DNA from: JACCTU01 sp963848525
Lineage (GTDB): Bacteria > Actinomycetota > Thermoleophilia > Gaiellales > Gaiellaceae
Direction of reading: 5' to 3'
Length of the DNA stretch: 64,000 nucleotides
Assembly: GCA_963848525.1 (NCBI GenBank)
Contig: CAWKDZ010000001.1
Span: 496,001 to 560,000 of the forward strand
In this document: piece after piece, positions 1 to 8,274 of the stretch
How positions within the stretch are numbered: the stretch's first letter is position 1
How the letters are laid out: each line of letters starts with the position of its first letter
Made by a program: the position numbers and the translations under genes
The notes under the pieces: model-generated
Told to the model about the DNA's origin: nothing
Databases searched by the model: none
Seen by the model: only the letters and a program-made list of their open reading frames with translations

Positions 1-683
1 AGCGAGAAGTCGCCGTACGGATGGTGGCCGACGTTGTCGAACAGCGGCCGCGTCCTCCCCAGGCCGCGGTACGCCTCGCCGAGCTTGCGGACGAAGAGGC
101 CGGGCGAGTGGCTCGCGTTCGTCGTCGCGTAGGGGTTGTCGTTGCCGCGCGGCGAGGTGTCCGTCATCAGGTTCAGGCGCGAGCGGAGCGGCTTGAGCGT
201 GTCGTAGCAATGCGCGAGCAGGAGCGCGTAGTCGCGCGGGGCGCTGCTCACGCCCGCCTCGAACTGCGGCTGCCAGAAGTCGTTCGAGTTGACCTCGTTC
301 CAGATCGTCACGTCGTTGACCATGGGGTAGCGCGCCAGCGCGTCACGCACGAACGCGCAGAACTGCGAGCGCTCGGCGGCGCTCCGCGGTGCCTCGCGCG
401 CCGGCCCCGAGACCGTCAGCACGATCCGCATCGGGAACGTGCCGCCGACGACGCGGTTCATCGTCACGACGTCCGTGCGCGTCAGCTTGGAGCTTCCGCG
501 CCGCCAGGTCAGCGGCACGCGGAGCGCGCCGATCCCGAGGTCGCGGAGCGCGGTCGTCGCCGCGGTCGGGTGTCCCGTCCACTTCAGCTGGTCGTCGACG
601 ATCCCGACGACGAGGTCGGAGTCCGCCCGGGCGGCGGGCGTCAGAACGAGCGCGAGTAGGATCGTGCCGAGGAGGCGCCGCAC
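1..683 (-). CDS. Secreted glycoside hydrolase, (beta/alpha)8-barrel type, 3' end cut by the window edge
   Basis: A GTG start at 683 gives an N-terminal signal peptide (basic RRLL, then an apolar stretch and an Ala-rich cleavage region near residue 20). The mature part reads as a TIM-barrel glycosidase: the WNEVN motif near residues 128-132 is the usual place of the acid/base Glu in clan GH-A enzymes, and an HHPYG segment follows near the window edge. The nucleophile Glu would lie beyond base 1, so the family (GH5/GH39/GH53-like) and substrate cannot be fixed. It begins 18 bp after the small gene 702-998 on the same strand and may be cotranscribed with it. Confidence 0.7.
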   Translation of the reverse strand, partial: MRRLLGTILLALVLTPAARADSDLVVGIVDDQLKWTGHPTAATTALRDLGIGALRVPLTWRRGSSKLTRTDVVTMNRVVGGTFPMRIVLTVSGPAREAPRSAAERSQFCAFVRDALARYPMVNDVTIWNEVNSNDFWQPQFEAGVSSAPRDYALLLAHCYDTLKPLRSRLNLMTDTSPRGNDNPYATTNASHSPGLFVRKLGEAYRGLGRTRPLFDNVGHHPYGDFS

Positions 684-701
684 GCCCCCGGTATCGGCAA
701 A

Positions 702-998
702 TCAGCGTTCGCGCATGAACCCTTGGCGCGCCGCGCTGACGAGCGCGACGGCCTCGGGGAAGAGCACCCGCATCGCGTCGCGGAGGGCCATCGCCTGCTC
801 CTCGATCGGGCCCGAGACGTCCATCTGGGAGAGGGCCGAGCCGGTCAGCTCGACCGCGGTGTTGAGCGTGAGCGTGGCGAACTGCTCCCGCTGCGCTTCC
901 TGGACGGTCTCGGCCTGCTGCTCCGCGAACTCGCGCAGGCCGCGCAAGAGGTCCTCGGGGTCGCCGCCGAACGGAAAGCCGAAGCTGCTTCCTTCCAC
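702..998 (-). CDS. Small hypothetical cytoplasmic protein
   Basis: 98 residues from a GTG start. The N-terminus is Gly/Phe-rich (GFPFGGDPEDLLRGLREF), followed by an amphipathic helical stretch rich in Glu and Gln (residues 20-45) and a second helical part ending in basic residues. No signal peptide or membrane segment. I do not recognise a family. It precedes the glycoside hydrolase at 683 by 18 bp on the same strand. Codon use matches the neighbours, and the composition is far more protein-like than that of the overlapping antisense frames. Confidence 0.6.
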   Translation of the reverse strand: MEGSSFGFPFGGDPEDLLRGLREFAEQQAETVQEAQREQFATLTLNTAVELTGSALSQMDVSGPIEEQAMALRDAMRVLFPEAVALVSAARQGFMRER

Positions 999-1064
999 GG
1001 GCCCCGTTCTAGCAATTCGGGGAGGTGTGAGCGGCGTGTGACCGTCCTAGCGTTCGATTCGGCC

Positions 1065-1910
1065 ATGACGATCAGAGCCACACTGGCCGCGCTCGTGCTC
1101 TTCCTGGGCCTCGCCGGCCTCGGGGCCGCACGCCCGTCCGCGCCGATCGAGATCCCCGACCCGGTCGGAGATGCCGGTTGCTGCGTGCCCGACATCTCTC
1201 AGGTCCAGATCTCGAACGACGCCCGCGGGATCCTCACCGTCGCAGTCAAGATCGCGAACCGTCCGCAGTTGCTGGCGGGCGACTACGTCGGCGTCTACGT
1301 CGACCCCGCGCCGAACGAGCCCGGCGACGGCTACACCTACGGGCTCGAGTTCGACGGGCGCGAAGTGTCGTTCTGGGTCGCGGGCGACGACGACTGGTAC
1401 GAGGCGCCGGCCCTGATCGACAGCGACGCGACGTACGACGGCTCGACCGTGACCTTCCGCATCAACCCCGACGACGTCGAGATCGACGGCGACTTCAGAC
1501 TGATCGCCAGCGCATCGAACGAGGGGACCGAGGCGTACGACGACGCGCCGGTCGAGCCCGGCCTCCGGCACCGGCTCGACGCGCCGCCACTGTCGGTTCT
1601 GGCGACGCCGCGTCCGTCCGCTCCTCGCGTCGGCAAGCCCTGGCTCGTGTCGATGCGCGTGCGGGGAGCGACGTCGTCCGGCCGGGTTACCTGCACCGCG
1701 TCGATCGGGACCCGCAGGCTCGCGGCCAGGGCCAGCTTCTTCACGATCAACCTCGTTCTCACCGACGCTGGGGTCACGCTCGTCAGGGTCAAGCCGCAGT
1801 GCCTGGTCACGATTCCCAAGGGCGCGCGCGGCAAGGTCGTGAAGGCGACGATCGCCGTGACGCAGCACGGGCTGACCGTCCGGCGAGTGACGCAGATGAC
1901 GATCCGTTAG
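1065..1910 (+). CDS. Secreted beta-rich hypothetical protein
   Basis: 281 residues from the ATG at 1065; upstream in-frame starts would extend across the antisense gene and add a non-secretory N-terminus. Residues 1-24 form a signal peptide (hydrophobic LAALVLFLGLAGLG). The next ~150 residues start with DPVGDAG and are rich in Asp, Gly and aromatic residues, resembling bacterial extracellular sugar- or metal-binding beta-sandwich (DOMON-like) domains. The C-terminal ~90 residues are basic and beta-rich, with a paired Cys pattern (RVTCTAS ... PQCLVTIP) typical of actinobacterial secreted Ig-like domains. Function unknown; the gene stands alone between opposite-strand neighbours. Confidence 0.72.
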   Translation: MTIRATLAALVLFLGLAGLGAARPSAPIEIPDPVGDAGCCVPDISQVQISNDARGILTVAVKIANRPQLLAGDYVGVYVDPAPNEPGDGYTYGLEFDGREVSFWVAGDDDWYEAPALIDSDATYDGSTVTFRINPDDVEIDGDFRLIASASNEGTEAYDDAPVEPGLRHRLDAPPLSVLATPRPSAPRVGKPWLVSMRVRGATSSGRVTCTASIGTRRLAARASFFTINLVLTDAGVTLVRVKPQCLVTIPKGARGKVVKATIAVTQHGLTVRRVTQMTIR

Positions 1911-2044
1911 CTAGGCGAGAGGCTGGCCCCGCAGCGGGACTCCGTTTGCCTAAAGCTCCTCGCCTTGCGCGCATAGCGCGTCGGTGGTTTGCGGGCTTGA
2001 GGCCAGACTCTGGTTGCGAGGCCAGTCGGGGATTACTGTACCTA

Positions 2045-2299
2045 GTGGCAGAAGTGACCGCTGAAGAGGACATCGCCTCCGTCGCTGGCCAACTTGCCGA
2101 TCTCACTCGGACAGTGGAGGAGATGGCAGGTCAGGTCAAGGCGCTTCGCGACAACGCTGCCAGGCAGCAAGCGCGGGCTGACAACCAACAAGATCGCAGC
2201 GACACCCAGCAAGAGCGCATTGAGTTGGCAGCGCGAGAACTAGCCGACGTCAGTGAACGTCTGCAAGCTGCGGCGAACGCGCTCCGAGAGTCAATCTGA
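2045..2299 (+). CDS. Small coiled-coil protein
   Basis: 84 residues from GTG 2045. Almost the whole chain is helical and heptad-like, with Gln/Arg/Glu-rich repeats (ARQQARADNQQDRSDTQQER), so it probably forms a coiled-coil oligomer. No signal peptide or membrane segment. The GC content is lower here than in neighbouring genes. No recognised family. The gene sits alone between the secreted protein ending at 1910 and the opposite-strand gene ending at 2310. Confidence 0.55.
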   Translation: MAEVTAEEDIASVAGQLADLTRTVEEMAGQVKALRDNAARQQARADNQQDRSDTQQERIELAARELADVSERLQAAANALRESI

Positions 2300-2309
2300 T
2301 CATCCCTAG

Positions 2310-2861
2310 CTAGACGAGCTCCCGCTTGTAGCCCGCCTCCACCTCGCGGGCGAGCTCGTCGACCGTCCCGCGTCCCTGCTGCATCGCGGCCGCGAACGGC
2401 GAGGAGGACGAGTCGCCGAGAGCCCGCTCGAGTCGGAGCGTGGCGGCACCGACCGCGTCGAGGTGCGCCGGCGTGGCGAGGCGTGGAGGCGCTCCGACGA
2501 CGCGTTCGAGGGCGAGCGCGGCCTCCTCGGCCTCGTCGATCCCCGGCGGGTTGTCCGTCAGCCGCAACGCGACCAGCTGCGAGCGCAGCTCGGAGAGGTC
2601 GCCCCCGCCCGCGCTCTCGTCCGCGAGCTCGCAGAGTGCGGCGATCGAGACCGCTTCGCGGACCCGCGCGCGGCTGAGGACAGGCTCGCCGCCGCCGTCG
2701 AGCGCGAGCCAGGAACGCTGCTCGCCATGCTCGAACGCGCAGAGGTAGATGCGGGCGCCCGCCTCGGGCTCGGCCGGAAGCACGCCGGACAGCCGCTCGC
2801 CGTCCGCGGCGTGACCTGCCGCGATCGCGGCGATCCGGTCCAGCTCCGCGCCGAGGTCCAC
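2310..2861 (-). CDS. Hypothetical acidic protein divergent from a coiled-coil membrane protein
   Basis: 183 residues from GTG 2861. The protein is acidic and helix-rich, with an N-terminal segment (DLGAELDRIAAIAAGHAADG) and a central region with YLCAFEHGEQRSWLALD that looks like a small beta-sheet core. The apparent longer frame upstream of 2861 is an antisense shadow of the coiled-coil gene. Its start is 18 bp from the start of the divergent gene at 2880, so the two must share one very compact control region and are probably functionally linked. No recognised family. Confidence 0.65.
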   Translation of the reverse strand: MDLGAELDRIAAIAAGHAADGERLSGVLPAEPEAGARIYLCAFEHGEQRSWLALDGGGEPVLSRARVREAVSIAALCELADESAGGGDLSELRSQLVALRLTDNPPGIDEAEEAALALERVVGAPPRLATPAHLDAVGAATLRLERALGDSSSSPFAAAMQQGRGTVDELAREVEAGYKRELV

Positions 2862-2879
2862 GGACGCAAGAATGCCTGG

Positions 2880-4205
2880 GTGCTCGCCACCGCTTTCTCG
2901 ATCGCCTTCGCGGTCGCCGTCCTGGTCGTCGCCGCGGCGTTCGGCTCCGCCGCGACCGGCCGGCTCTCGCCTCGCGTCGCCCGCCTGACGGCGATCGTGC
3001 TCGGGGTCGCCGCCGTCGCGGGCTGGATCGCGCTCGCGTTCGAGCCCGAGCTCGCGATTGCGGTCGCGGCCGCGGGGCTCTCGCTGTCGGCGCTCGCGGT
3101 GATCGCGGCCGACGCGCTGGCGAAGCTGACGCGCCGCACGCGTCGCCTCGACGCCGAGTTCGCACGCGCGGAAGAGCGGCTGCGCACGCTGGCCGAGCAG
3201 GAAGCGGCGGACCGGGCAACGGAGCTCGAGCGGACGCTCGCGCGCGCGCGCGCCGACTCCGTGTCCCTCCTCGCCGACGAGGAGCGGCGACTCGGAGAGG
3301 AGCGCAGGCGGGCGCTCGTCGACCGGGAGGCGGCTGCCCGGGACGAGCTCGCGGCCGCGCTCACCTCCGCACACCAGCAGGTCGAGCGGCGCCTTGCGGA
3401 TTGGGCGCAGGACCTCGAGCGCATCCAGGAAGGCTTCGCCGGCCAGATCTCGCGCGTGGGCGAGCATCAGGTCGAGTTGATCGCGCAGGTCGAGGCGCGC
3501 GTGGCCGCGGACGCCGAGCGCATCCTCGGCGAGAACGAGGAACAGCGCGCCTCCGTCGCGCGGCTGCGCGAGGAGCTCGCCCGCTCGCTCGAGGAGGTCG
3601 CGCAGGCAGCGGACGCCGAGCTCGAGGCGCAGGCGGCCGACCGTCGGCGCGCGCTGCACGAGGTCAGCGACCGACTGCGCCGGCGCGAGGAGGCGCTGCG
3701 CCAGCAGATCGAGCGCGAGGAGACCGAGGCGGCGGGTCGGATCACGGCCGGCTTCGCGGAGATCGAACGGCGCCAGCTCGAGCAGCTCCAGCGCGTGATC
3801 GACCGCGCGTCGTCGGGCTACTCGGAGCTCGCCGCGCAGCAGTTCGACGAGGCGATCAGGAACGCGCGCGAGGAGTCGGCGAAGCGCCTCCAGCGCGAGC
3901 TCGAGCGCGCAGTCGCGTCGTTCGAGCGCGACGCGAGCGGCGTCCTCTCGGACCAGCTCGCCCAGATCGCGGACTCCGGCACGCAGCGGCTCGAGAAGCG
4001 GCTCGGCCAGATCGCGGCCGGCCTCGAACGGCAGCGCGACGACGCCGTCTCCCGCCTCGAGCGGCGCTTCACGGACGTGGAGACCGAGATCCTCCGCCGT
4101 GCGCAGGCGCTCCTCGCCGACGTCGAGGCGGAACGGTCGGTGATCGAGGCCCGCCTGCAGGAGCTCAGCCGGCGCATCGAGGAGACGTACGCCAGGACGT
4201 CGTAG
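2880..4205 (+). CDS. Membrane-anchored long coiled-coil protein
   Basis: 441 residues from GTG 2880. Two or three hydrophobic segments occupy about residues 1-75 (LATAFSIAFAVAVLVVAAAF, then VARLTAIVLGVAAVAGWIAL and LAIAVAAAGLSLSALAVIAA). They are followed by an almost unbroken coiled coil of about 350 residues rich in Glu, Arg, Ala and Leu. The layout suggests a membrane-tethered rod reaching into the cytoplasm, as in some cell-envelope or division scaffolds, but no catalytic motif is visible and I do not recognise a family. Codons before 2880 in this frame belong to the antisense neighbour. It is divergently transcribed from 2310-2861. Confidence 0.7.
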   Translation: MLATAFSIAFAVAVLVVAAAFGSAATGRLSPRVARLTAIVLGVAAVAGWIALAFEPELAIAVAAAGLSLSALAVIAADALAKLTRRTRRLDAEFARAEERLRTLAEQEAADRATELERTLARARADSVSLLADEERRLGEERRRALVDREAAARDELAAALTSAHQQVERRLADWAQDLERIQEGFAGQISRVGEHQVELIAQVEARVAADAERILGENEEQRASVARLREELARSLEEVAQAADAELEAQAADRRRALHEVSDRLRRREEALRQQIEREETEAAGRITAGFAEIERRQLEQLQRVIDRASSGYSELAAQQFDEAIRNAREESAKRLQRELERAVASFERDASGVLSDQLAQIADSGTQRLEKRLGQIAAGLERQRDDAVSRLERRFTDVETEILRRAQALLADVEAERSVIEARLQELSRRIEETYARTS

Positions 4206-4258
4206 CGCCAACAACTTTCGGCAGGGATCGTCTCAGTGACAACGAACACGGGCGGTCC

Positions 4259-4456
4259 ATGAGCGACACCGAGACAATCGAGAGGCAGAGCGAGCGCGCG
4301 AAGGTGGAAAGCTGGCGTCTGCACATCCTCATGGAAGCCGGGTACCCGCTTCCACTCGCGGAGCGCCTGGCGGCGAGCGAGGCCGACCTCCATCGCGCCG
4401 TCGAGCTGATCCGCTCCGGCTGCGAAGCGCAGACCGCCGCCGAGATCCTGCTTTAA
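4259..4456 (+). CDS. Small hypothetical protein
   Basis: 65 residues from ATG 4259. Helix-rich, with LHILMEAGYPLPLAERLA followed by a short ADLHRAVELI helix. This pattern is common in short unannotated actinobacterial proteins, whose N-terminal helix carries a WRLHxLxxAGY-like signature. It lies 53 bp after the coiled-coil gene on the same strand and is followed by a strong hairpin at 4472-4501. No function can be assigned. Confidence 0.65.
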   Translation: MSDTETIERQSERAKVESWRLHILMEAGYPLPLAERLAASEADLHRAVELIRSGCEAQTAAEILL

Positions 4457-4471
4457 GGAGCGCCTAAGCGC

Positions 4472-4501
4472 GATGGGCGCGGGCCGAAGCCCGCGCCCAT
4501 C
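4472..4501. terminator. Bidirectional hairpin terminator between convergent genes
   Basis: A perfect 13-bp inverted repeat (GATGGGCGCGGGC / GCCCGCGCCCATC) with a CGAA loop. It lies between the stop at 4456 (+) and the stop at 4510 (-). There is no clear U-tract, as is usual in very GC-rich genomes. Confidence 0.7.
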
Positions 4502-4509
4502 CGTGCCGA

Positions 4510-6015
4510 CTACTTGCGCCGGAAGATCTCGTACACGGCGCCCTGATCGAGCGAGACGACGTAGAGGTTCCCGTTCGGGCCCGTCTCCACGTCGCTCCCC
4601 ACGCCGAAGTCCCGGCCGAAGAGCAGGCTCTCGCTCTCCGTGATCTCGAACTTGGCGAGGTTGTCGGCGACGCGGTCGTTCAGCCGCGGGTCGTCGACGC
4701 CGATCATCCGCCTGTTCCCGGTCAGGTTGAAGTGCCAGAGCTGACCGCCTTCGAGCGTCGGCCGGGCAGCTCCGATGAAGAGGTCGTTCTGGTACTGCGG
4801 GCCGAGCTCGCGTCCCCGGAGGAACCCGACGCCGGCCGGTGCGACCTCGAACTTCCAGCTGAACTCAGGGTCGCTGTACTCGGCACCCTGGAACATGTGC
4901 AGACGCGCGAGCGCCTCGCTGGGCGAGTCGGCGATGTTCGTCGGCGGCCAGCGCAGCTGCTGGAGGCCGAAGAACTGCGCACTCGTCTCGATCTCCTTGT
5001 ACTGGGAGAGCCGCGAGAGCGGGCCCATGATCTGCGTCCAGCCGAGGTTCTGGCCGGGCAGGACCCGGTTGACCTCCGTGAACGAGTCGTCGCCGTTCTG
5101 CTCGTCCCAGAGCGCGCCCGAGACCGGGTCGAAGTCGAACCCGAACGCGTTCCGGATCCCGTAGGCGAACACTCGTCGCACGTTCGCCCCGACCTCGCCG
5201 CCGATCGCGTTCCCGGCCTGGACGAACGGGTTGTCGGCCGGCGTCGAGCCGTCGTCGTTCAGCCGCAGGAACACACCGCTCAGGTGCGCGTTGTCCGGCT
5301 GCGGCCCGCCGAACTGGTCGTCGGGCGTGAGCTGAAGGTTCTGCAGCTGCCCGCGGCGCCCGAGGTCGCCGAGTTGGACGTACAGCTTCCCGTCGGGCCC
5401 GAAGTCGATCACGCCGCCGTCGTGGTTTGCGCGCGGCGGCTGGCCCTCGTCGCCCTGCCCGGCCGGAACGGGTCCGCCGTCGTTCTGGAACGAACGCAGC
5501 TGGATCAGGTTGCTGTCGTACGCGAGCGTGACCCCGTTCCAGCGGAACCGGTCGACGCGGTTGCCGAGGAGCGGCACCTGCAGGATGTCGCCGGTGTCGG
5601 CGCCGAACATCGCCGCCGGGTCGTCGGAGCAGCGCTCCTCCTCATGACGGAACGGATCGCCGTCCTGAGGCAACGTGCTCTTGCACGACCAGTAGAGGTA
5701 CACCCACGGAACCGCGGGAAACGCCGGATGCAGCGCGATCCCGAGCAAGCCTCGTTCCGAGGCGTTGTTGACCGCGAGATCGAGCACCGTCGCCGGCGCG
5801 CCGCCGTTCGTGACCCGCTGGACGCGGCCGGTCATCTTCTCGAGCACGAGCATGTCGTTCGGCCCGAGGAACGCGAGGCTCGTCGGCGTGACGAGCCCTT
5901 GCGCGGCGGTCCGAACAGCCAGGTTCGGATCGACAACGGTCGGCGCGGCCTGGGCTTGCCCGGCCAACGCCGACGCGAAAACCAGTCCCGCCGCGAGCGA
6001 GACAAGTCGCTTCAC
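4510..6015 (-). CDS. Secreted PQQ-dependent sugar dehydrogenase (GSDH/sorbosone dehydrogenase family)
   Basis: 501 residues from GTG 6015, preceded by a purine-rich ribosome site (GAAGGGGGG). A signal peptide covers residues 1-23 (LVSLAAGLVFASALAGQAQA). The body shows the six-bladed beta-propeller pattern of the soluble glucose/sorbosone dehydrogenase family: LVTPTSLAFLGPNDMLVLEK, then RGLLGIALHP, NHDGGVIDFGPDGKLYV (the conserved His-Asp-Gly region near the PQQ site), YGIRNAFGFDFDP, and a closing GPNGNLYVVS. It should oxidise sugars or related alcohols outside the cell using PQQ; the true substrate is unknown. It is divergent from xseA, with 77 bp between the starts. Confidence 0.85.
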   Translation of the reverse strand: MKRLVSLAAGLVFASALAGQAQAAPTVVDPNLAVRTAAQGLVTPTSLAFLGPNDMLVLEKMTGRVQRVTNGGAPATVLDLAVNNASERGLLGIALHPAFPAVPWVYLYWSCKSTLPQDGDPFRHEEERCSDDPAAMFGADTGDILQVPLLGNRVDRFRWNGVTLAYDSNLIQLRSFQNDGGPVPAGQGDEGQPPRANHDGGVIDFGPDGKLYVQLGDLGRRGQLQNLQLTPDDQFGGPQPDNAHLSGVFLRLNDDGSTPADNPFVQAGNAIGGEVGANVRRVFAYGIRNAFGFDFDPVSGALWDEQNGDDSFTEVNRVLPGQNLGWTQIMGPLSRLSQYKEIETSAQFFGLQQLRWPPTNIADSPSEALARLHMFQGAEYSDPEFSWKFEVAPAGVGFLRGRELGPQYQNDLFIGAARPTLEGGQLWHFNLTGNRRMIGVDDPRLNDRVADNLAKFEITESESLLFGRDFGVGSDVETGPNGNLYVVSLDQGAVYEIFRRK

Positions 6016-6092
6016 TGTGGACCCCCCTTCGTTTCGAAGGGGTACGAGGAAGCCCAGCCGGTGGATTTGCGGCTGGCCGTAGCATCAGAGCC

Positions 6093-7241
6093 GTGAAGGT
6101 GGAGCCGCTCCGCTACGGCGATCGCAAGGTCTACACCGTCGGCGCGTTCAACCGCGGCGTCGCGGACTGGGTCGCGCGCCTGCCGACGGTCTGGATCGAA
6201 GGCGAGCTCACGGAGCTCCGCCGGCACCCCGGCTGGGCGAACGTCTTCTTCACGCTCAAGGATCCGGCGGACGGCGCCTGCCTCCCGGTCTCGATCCCGC
6301 GCGGCCAGTTCGACGCGCTCCGGCTCGACCTGGTCGAGGGCGAGCGCGTGCACGTCTACGGCCGGCCCGAGGTCTACGAGGCGAAGGGCGAGCTCAAGCT
6401 GCGCGCGCTCACGATCGAGCGCTTCGGCGTCGGCGACCACCTCGCGACGCTCGAGCGGCTCAAGCGCAAGCTCGCCGGCGAGGGACTCTTCGCCGACGCA
6501 CGCAAGCGTGCGCTTCCGTACCTGCCGGGCAAGATCGGGCTCGTCACCGGCAACGACGCGGCGGCCAAGCGGGACGTCCTGACCGCTGTGACGACGCGGT
6601 TTCCCGCGGCGCACGTCGTCGTCGCGGAGACCTACGTGCAGGGACCGCGCGCAGCGGCGGCGATGGTCGCTGCGCTCCAGGAGCTCTGCGCCGAGCAGGT
6701 CGACGTCGTCGTGCTCGCGCGCGGCGGCGGCAGCTTCGACGACCTGCTGCCCTTCAGCGACGAGCGGCTCGTGCGCGCGGTCGCCGCGTGTCCGGTTCCC
6801 GTCGTCAGCGCGGTCGGCCACGAGCAGGACACGCCGCTCTGCGATCTCGCCGCAGACGTTCGCGCCTCCACGCCGACGGCCGCCGGGAGGCTCGTCGTGC
6901 CCGACCTGGGCGAGCTGATCGCGCGGCTCGACGCGTCGCGTGCCGCGCTCGAGCGAGGCACCAGGCGCGCGCTCGAACGCGAGCGGCGGCGCGTCGACAC
7001 CGTGCACGAGCGTCTCCGCCGGGCGCCGAGACTGCTGGTCGAGCGCAAGCGTGCCGCGCTCGAGAACGCGACCGCGCGCCTGCGCGTGCTCTCGCCGACC
7101 TCGACGCTCGCCCGCGGCTACGCGATCGTGCGCGACGGCGACGGCGTCGTTCGCTCCGCGACGAAGCTCGAGCCCGGCGCGCACGTCGACGTGCAGCTCG
7201 CGGAAGGCGGGTTCGGCGCCCGCGTCGAGGACACGCGGTGA
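6093..7241 (+). CDS. xseA: Exodeoxyribonuclease VII large subunit
   Basis: 382 residues from GTG 6093. The N-terminal OB-fold domain (residues ~5-100; VWIEGELTELRRHPGWANVF) is followed by the catalytic core with KIGLVTGNDAAAKRDVL, then the conserved ARGGGSFDDLLPF and VSAVGHEQDTPLCDLAADVRASTPT blocks. A C-terminal coiled-coil part completes it. Together with XseB it degrades single-stranded DNA to oligonucleotides in both directions. The stop overlaps the xseB start (GTGA at 7238-7241), so the two subunits are translationally coupled. The chain is slightly shorter than the E. coli protein but keeps all core motifs. Confidence 0.95.
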   Translation: MKVEPLRYGDRKVYTVGAFNRGVADWVARLPTVWIEGELTELRRHPGWANVFFTLKDPADGACLPVSIPRGQFDALRLDLVEGERVHVYGRPEVYEAKGELKLRALTIERFGVGDHLATLERLKRKLAGEGLFADARKRALPYLPGKIGLVTGNDAAAKRDVLTAVTTRFPAAHVVVAETYVQGPRAAAAMVAALQELCAEQVDVVVLARGGGSFDDLLPFSDERLVRAVAACPVPVVSAVGHEQDTPLCDLAADVRASTPTAAGRLVVPDLGELIARLDASRAALERGTRRALERERRRVDTVHERLRRAPRLLVERKRAALENATARLRVLSPTSTLARGYAIVRDGDGVVRSATKLEPGAHVDVQLAEGGFGARVEDTR

Positions 7242-7447
7242 GCGAGCTCACGTTCGAGCAGGCGCAGAAGGAGCTCGAGCAGATCGTCGAGCGGCTCGAG
7301 CACGGGCAGGCTCCGCTCGACGAGGCGCTCGCGCTCTGGGAGCGCGGCGAGCGGCTCTACGCACTCTGCCGCGAACGGCTGGACCACGCCGAGGGTCGAA
7401 TCGAGGAGCTGGCGAAGCGTGTCGAGGACGCGCGCCCCGGCGCATAG
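7238..7447 (+). CDS. xseB: Exodeoxyribonuclease VII small subunit
   Basis: 69 residues from GTG 7238, overlapping the xseA stop by four bases. It shows the family signature ELEQIVERLEHGQAPLDEAL followed by LWERGERLYALCRERLDHAE, the two-helix hairpin that binds the large subunit. Length and placement are typical. The C-terminal end (KRVEDARPGA) is short and variable, as usual. Confidence 0.95.
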   Translation: MSELTFEQAQKELEQIVERLEHGQAPLDEALALWERGERLYALCRERLDHAEGRIEELAKRVEDARPGA

Positions 7448-7461
7448 TAGGATCGCGCCGG

Positions 7462-7866
7462 ATGGCAACCCAGGCGGTTGAGCTTCTCCAGCGCGTTCCG
7501 CTCTTCGCCGGGCTCGACCCGCGCGAGCTCGAGACGATCGGGCGCACCGTGCACGAGCGCACGTTCGCGCCGGGCGACACGATCGCGGAGGAAGGGCACG
7601 GCGGCGTGGGCTTCTTCGTCATCCGCGACGGCAGCGCCAAGGTCGAGGTCGGCGGCAAGGAAGTGCGGACGCTCGGCCCCGGCGACCACTTCGGCGAGAT
7701 CGCGCTGATCACCGAAGGCCCGCGCACCGCGACCGTCAAGGCCGACTCGGAGCTCACCTGCTACGGCCTGACGCCGTGGGAGTTCCGGCCGCTCGTGCAG
7801 ACGAACGCGAACATCGCCTGGAAGCTCCTGCTGGCGCTCGCGCGCCAAGTGGACCAGCGCCACTAG
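7462..7866 (+). CDS. Cyclic nucleotide-binding domain protein
   Basis: 134 residues from ATG 7462, only 14 bp after xseB and so probably in the same transcript. The whole protein is one cNMP-binding beta-barrel: LLQRVPLFAGLDPRELETI at the start, GDTIAEEG, FFVIRDGSAKVEV, then the phosphate-binding cassette LGPGDHFGEIALITEGPRTATV. The FGEIAL and PRTA residues that bind the cyclic nucleotide are present. There is no helix-turn-helix or enzyme domain, so it is a stand-alone sensor module. A partner is not visible. Confidence 0.88.
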   Translation: MATQAVELLQRVPLFAGLDPRELETIGRTVHERTFAPGDTIAEEGHGGVGFFVIRDGSAKVEVGGKEVRTLGPGDHFGEIALITEGPRTATVKADSELTCYGLTPWEFRPLVQTNANIAWKLLLALARQVDQRH

Positions 7867-7922
7867 CGCTTCCCTGGAACGGGTGATTGCGTGCCGTCGG
7901 GCACGGCCGTACCGTCAGGCTT

Positions 7923-7930
7923 GAAAGGAG
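7923..7930 (+). promoter_or_regulatory. Strong ribosome-binding site deciding the start at 7936
   Basis: The sequence GAAAGGAG ends 5 bp before the ATG at 7936. It favours this start over the in-frame upstream GTG/ATG-like codons near 7891. Confidence 0.6.
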
Positions 7931-7935
7931 ACGGC

Positions 7936-8274
7936 ATGGCGCACCGCCCTGCAAGCCATGCGGCCGAACAGTCCAGGTACGCGGTTCACGAGGGCCTCAA
8001 GAGCCACCCCGGCCTGGACCTGGGTCTCCGCCACACGTCGGAGTCGTTCCTCGACGCTGCCGAGTACGCGTTCGAGTTCCTGGACGAGCACGACCCTGAG
8101 CGCGAAGGTCGCGTGAGCGCGCTCGAGATCGTGCGCGTCTGGCCCGAGCCGCGCGAGACCGTCTGGCGCTACGAGCACGACGGCTCGCCCAGCGGTCACC
8201 AGGATCCGCGGGAGCTCTACGGCTTCGACGTCACGACGTGGCGAGGTCCCGACCGAGCCGCGTTCCGAGCGTGA
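7936..8274 (+). CDS. Small hypothetical protein
   Basis: 112 residues from ATG 7936, chosen for its ribosome site. It is hydrophilic, with a central SESFLDAAEYAFEFLDEHDP helix and a region with ALEIVRVWPEPRETVWRYEH resembling a short beta-hairpin. No signal peptide, membrane segment or cysteine cluster. I do not recognise the family. Its last 44 bp overlap the 3' end of the convergent glycerate kinase gene, which is unusual. Both reading frames look protein-like up to their stops. Confidence 0.6.
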   Translation: MAHRPASHAAEQSRYAVHEGLKSHPGLDLGLRHTSESFLDAAEYAFEFLDEHDPEREGRVSALEIVRVWPEPRETVWRYEHDGSPSGHQDPRELYGFDVTTWRGPDRAAFRA

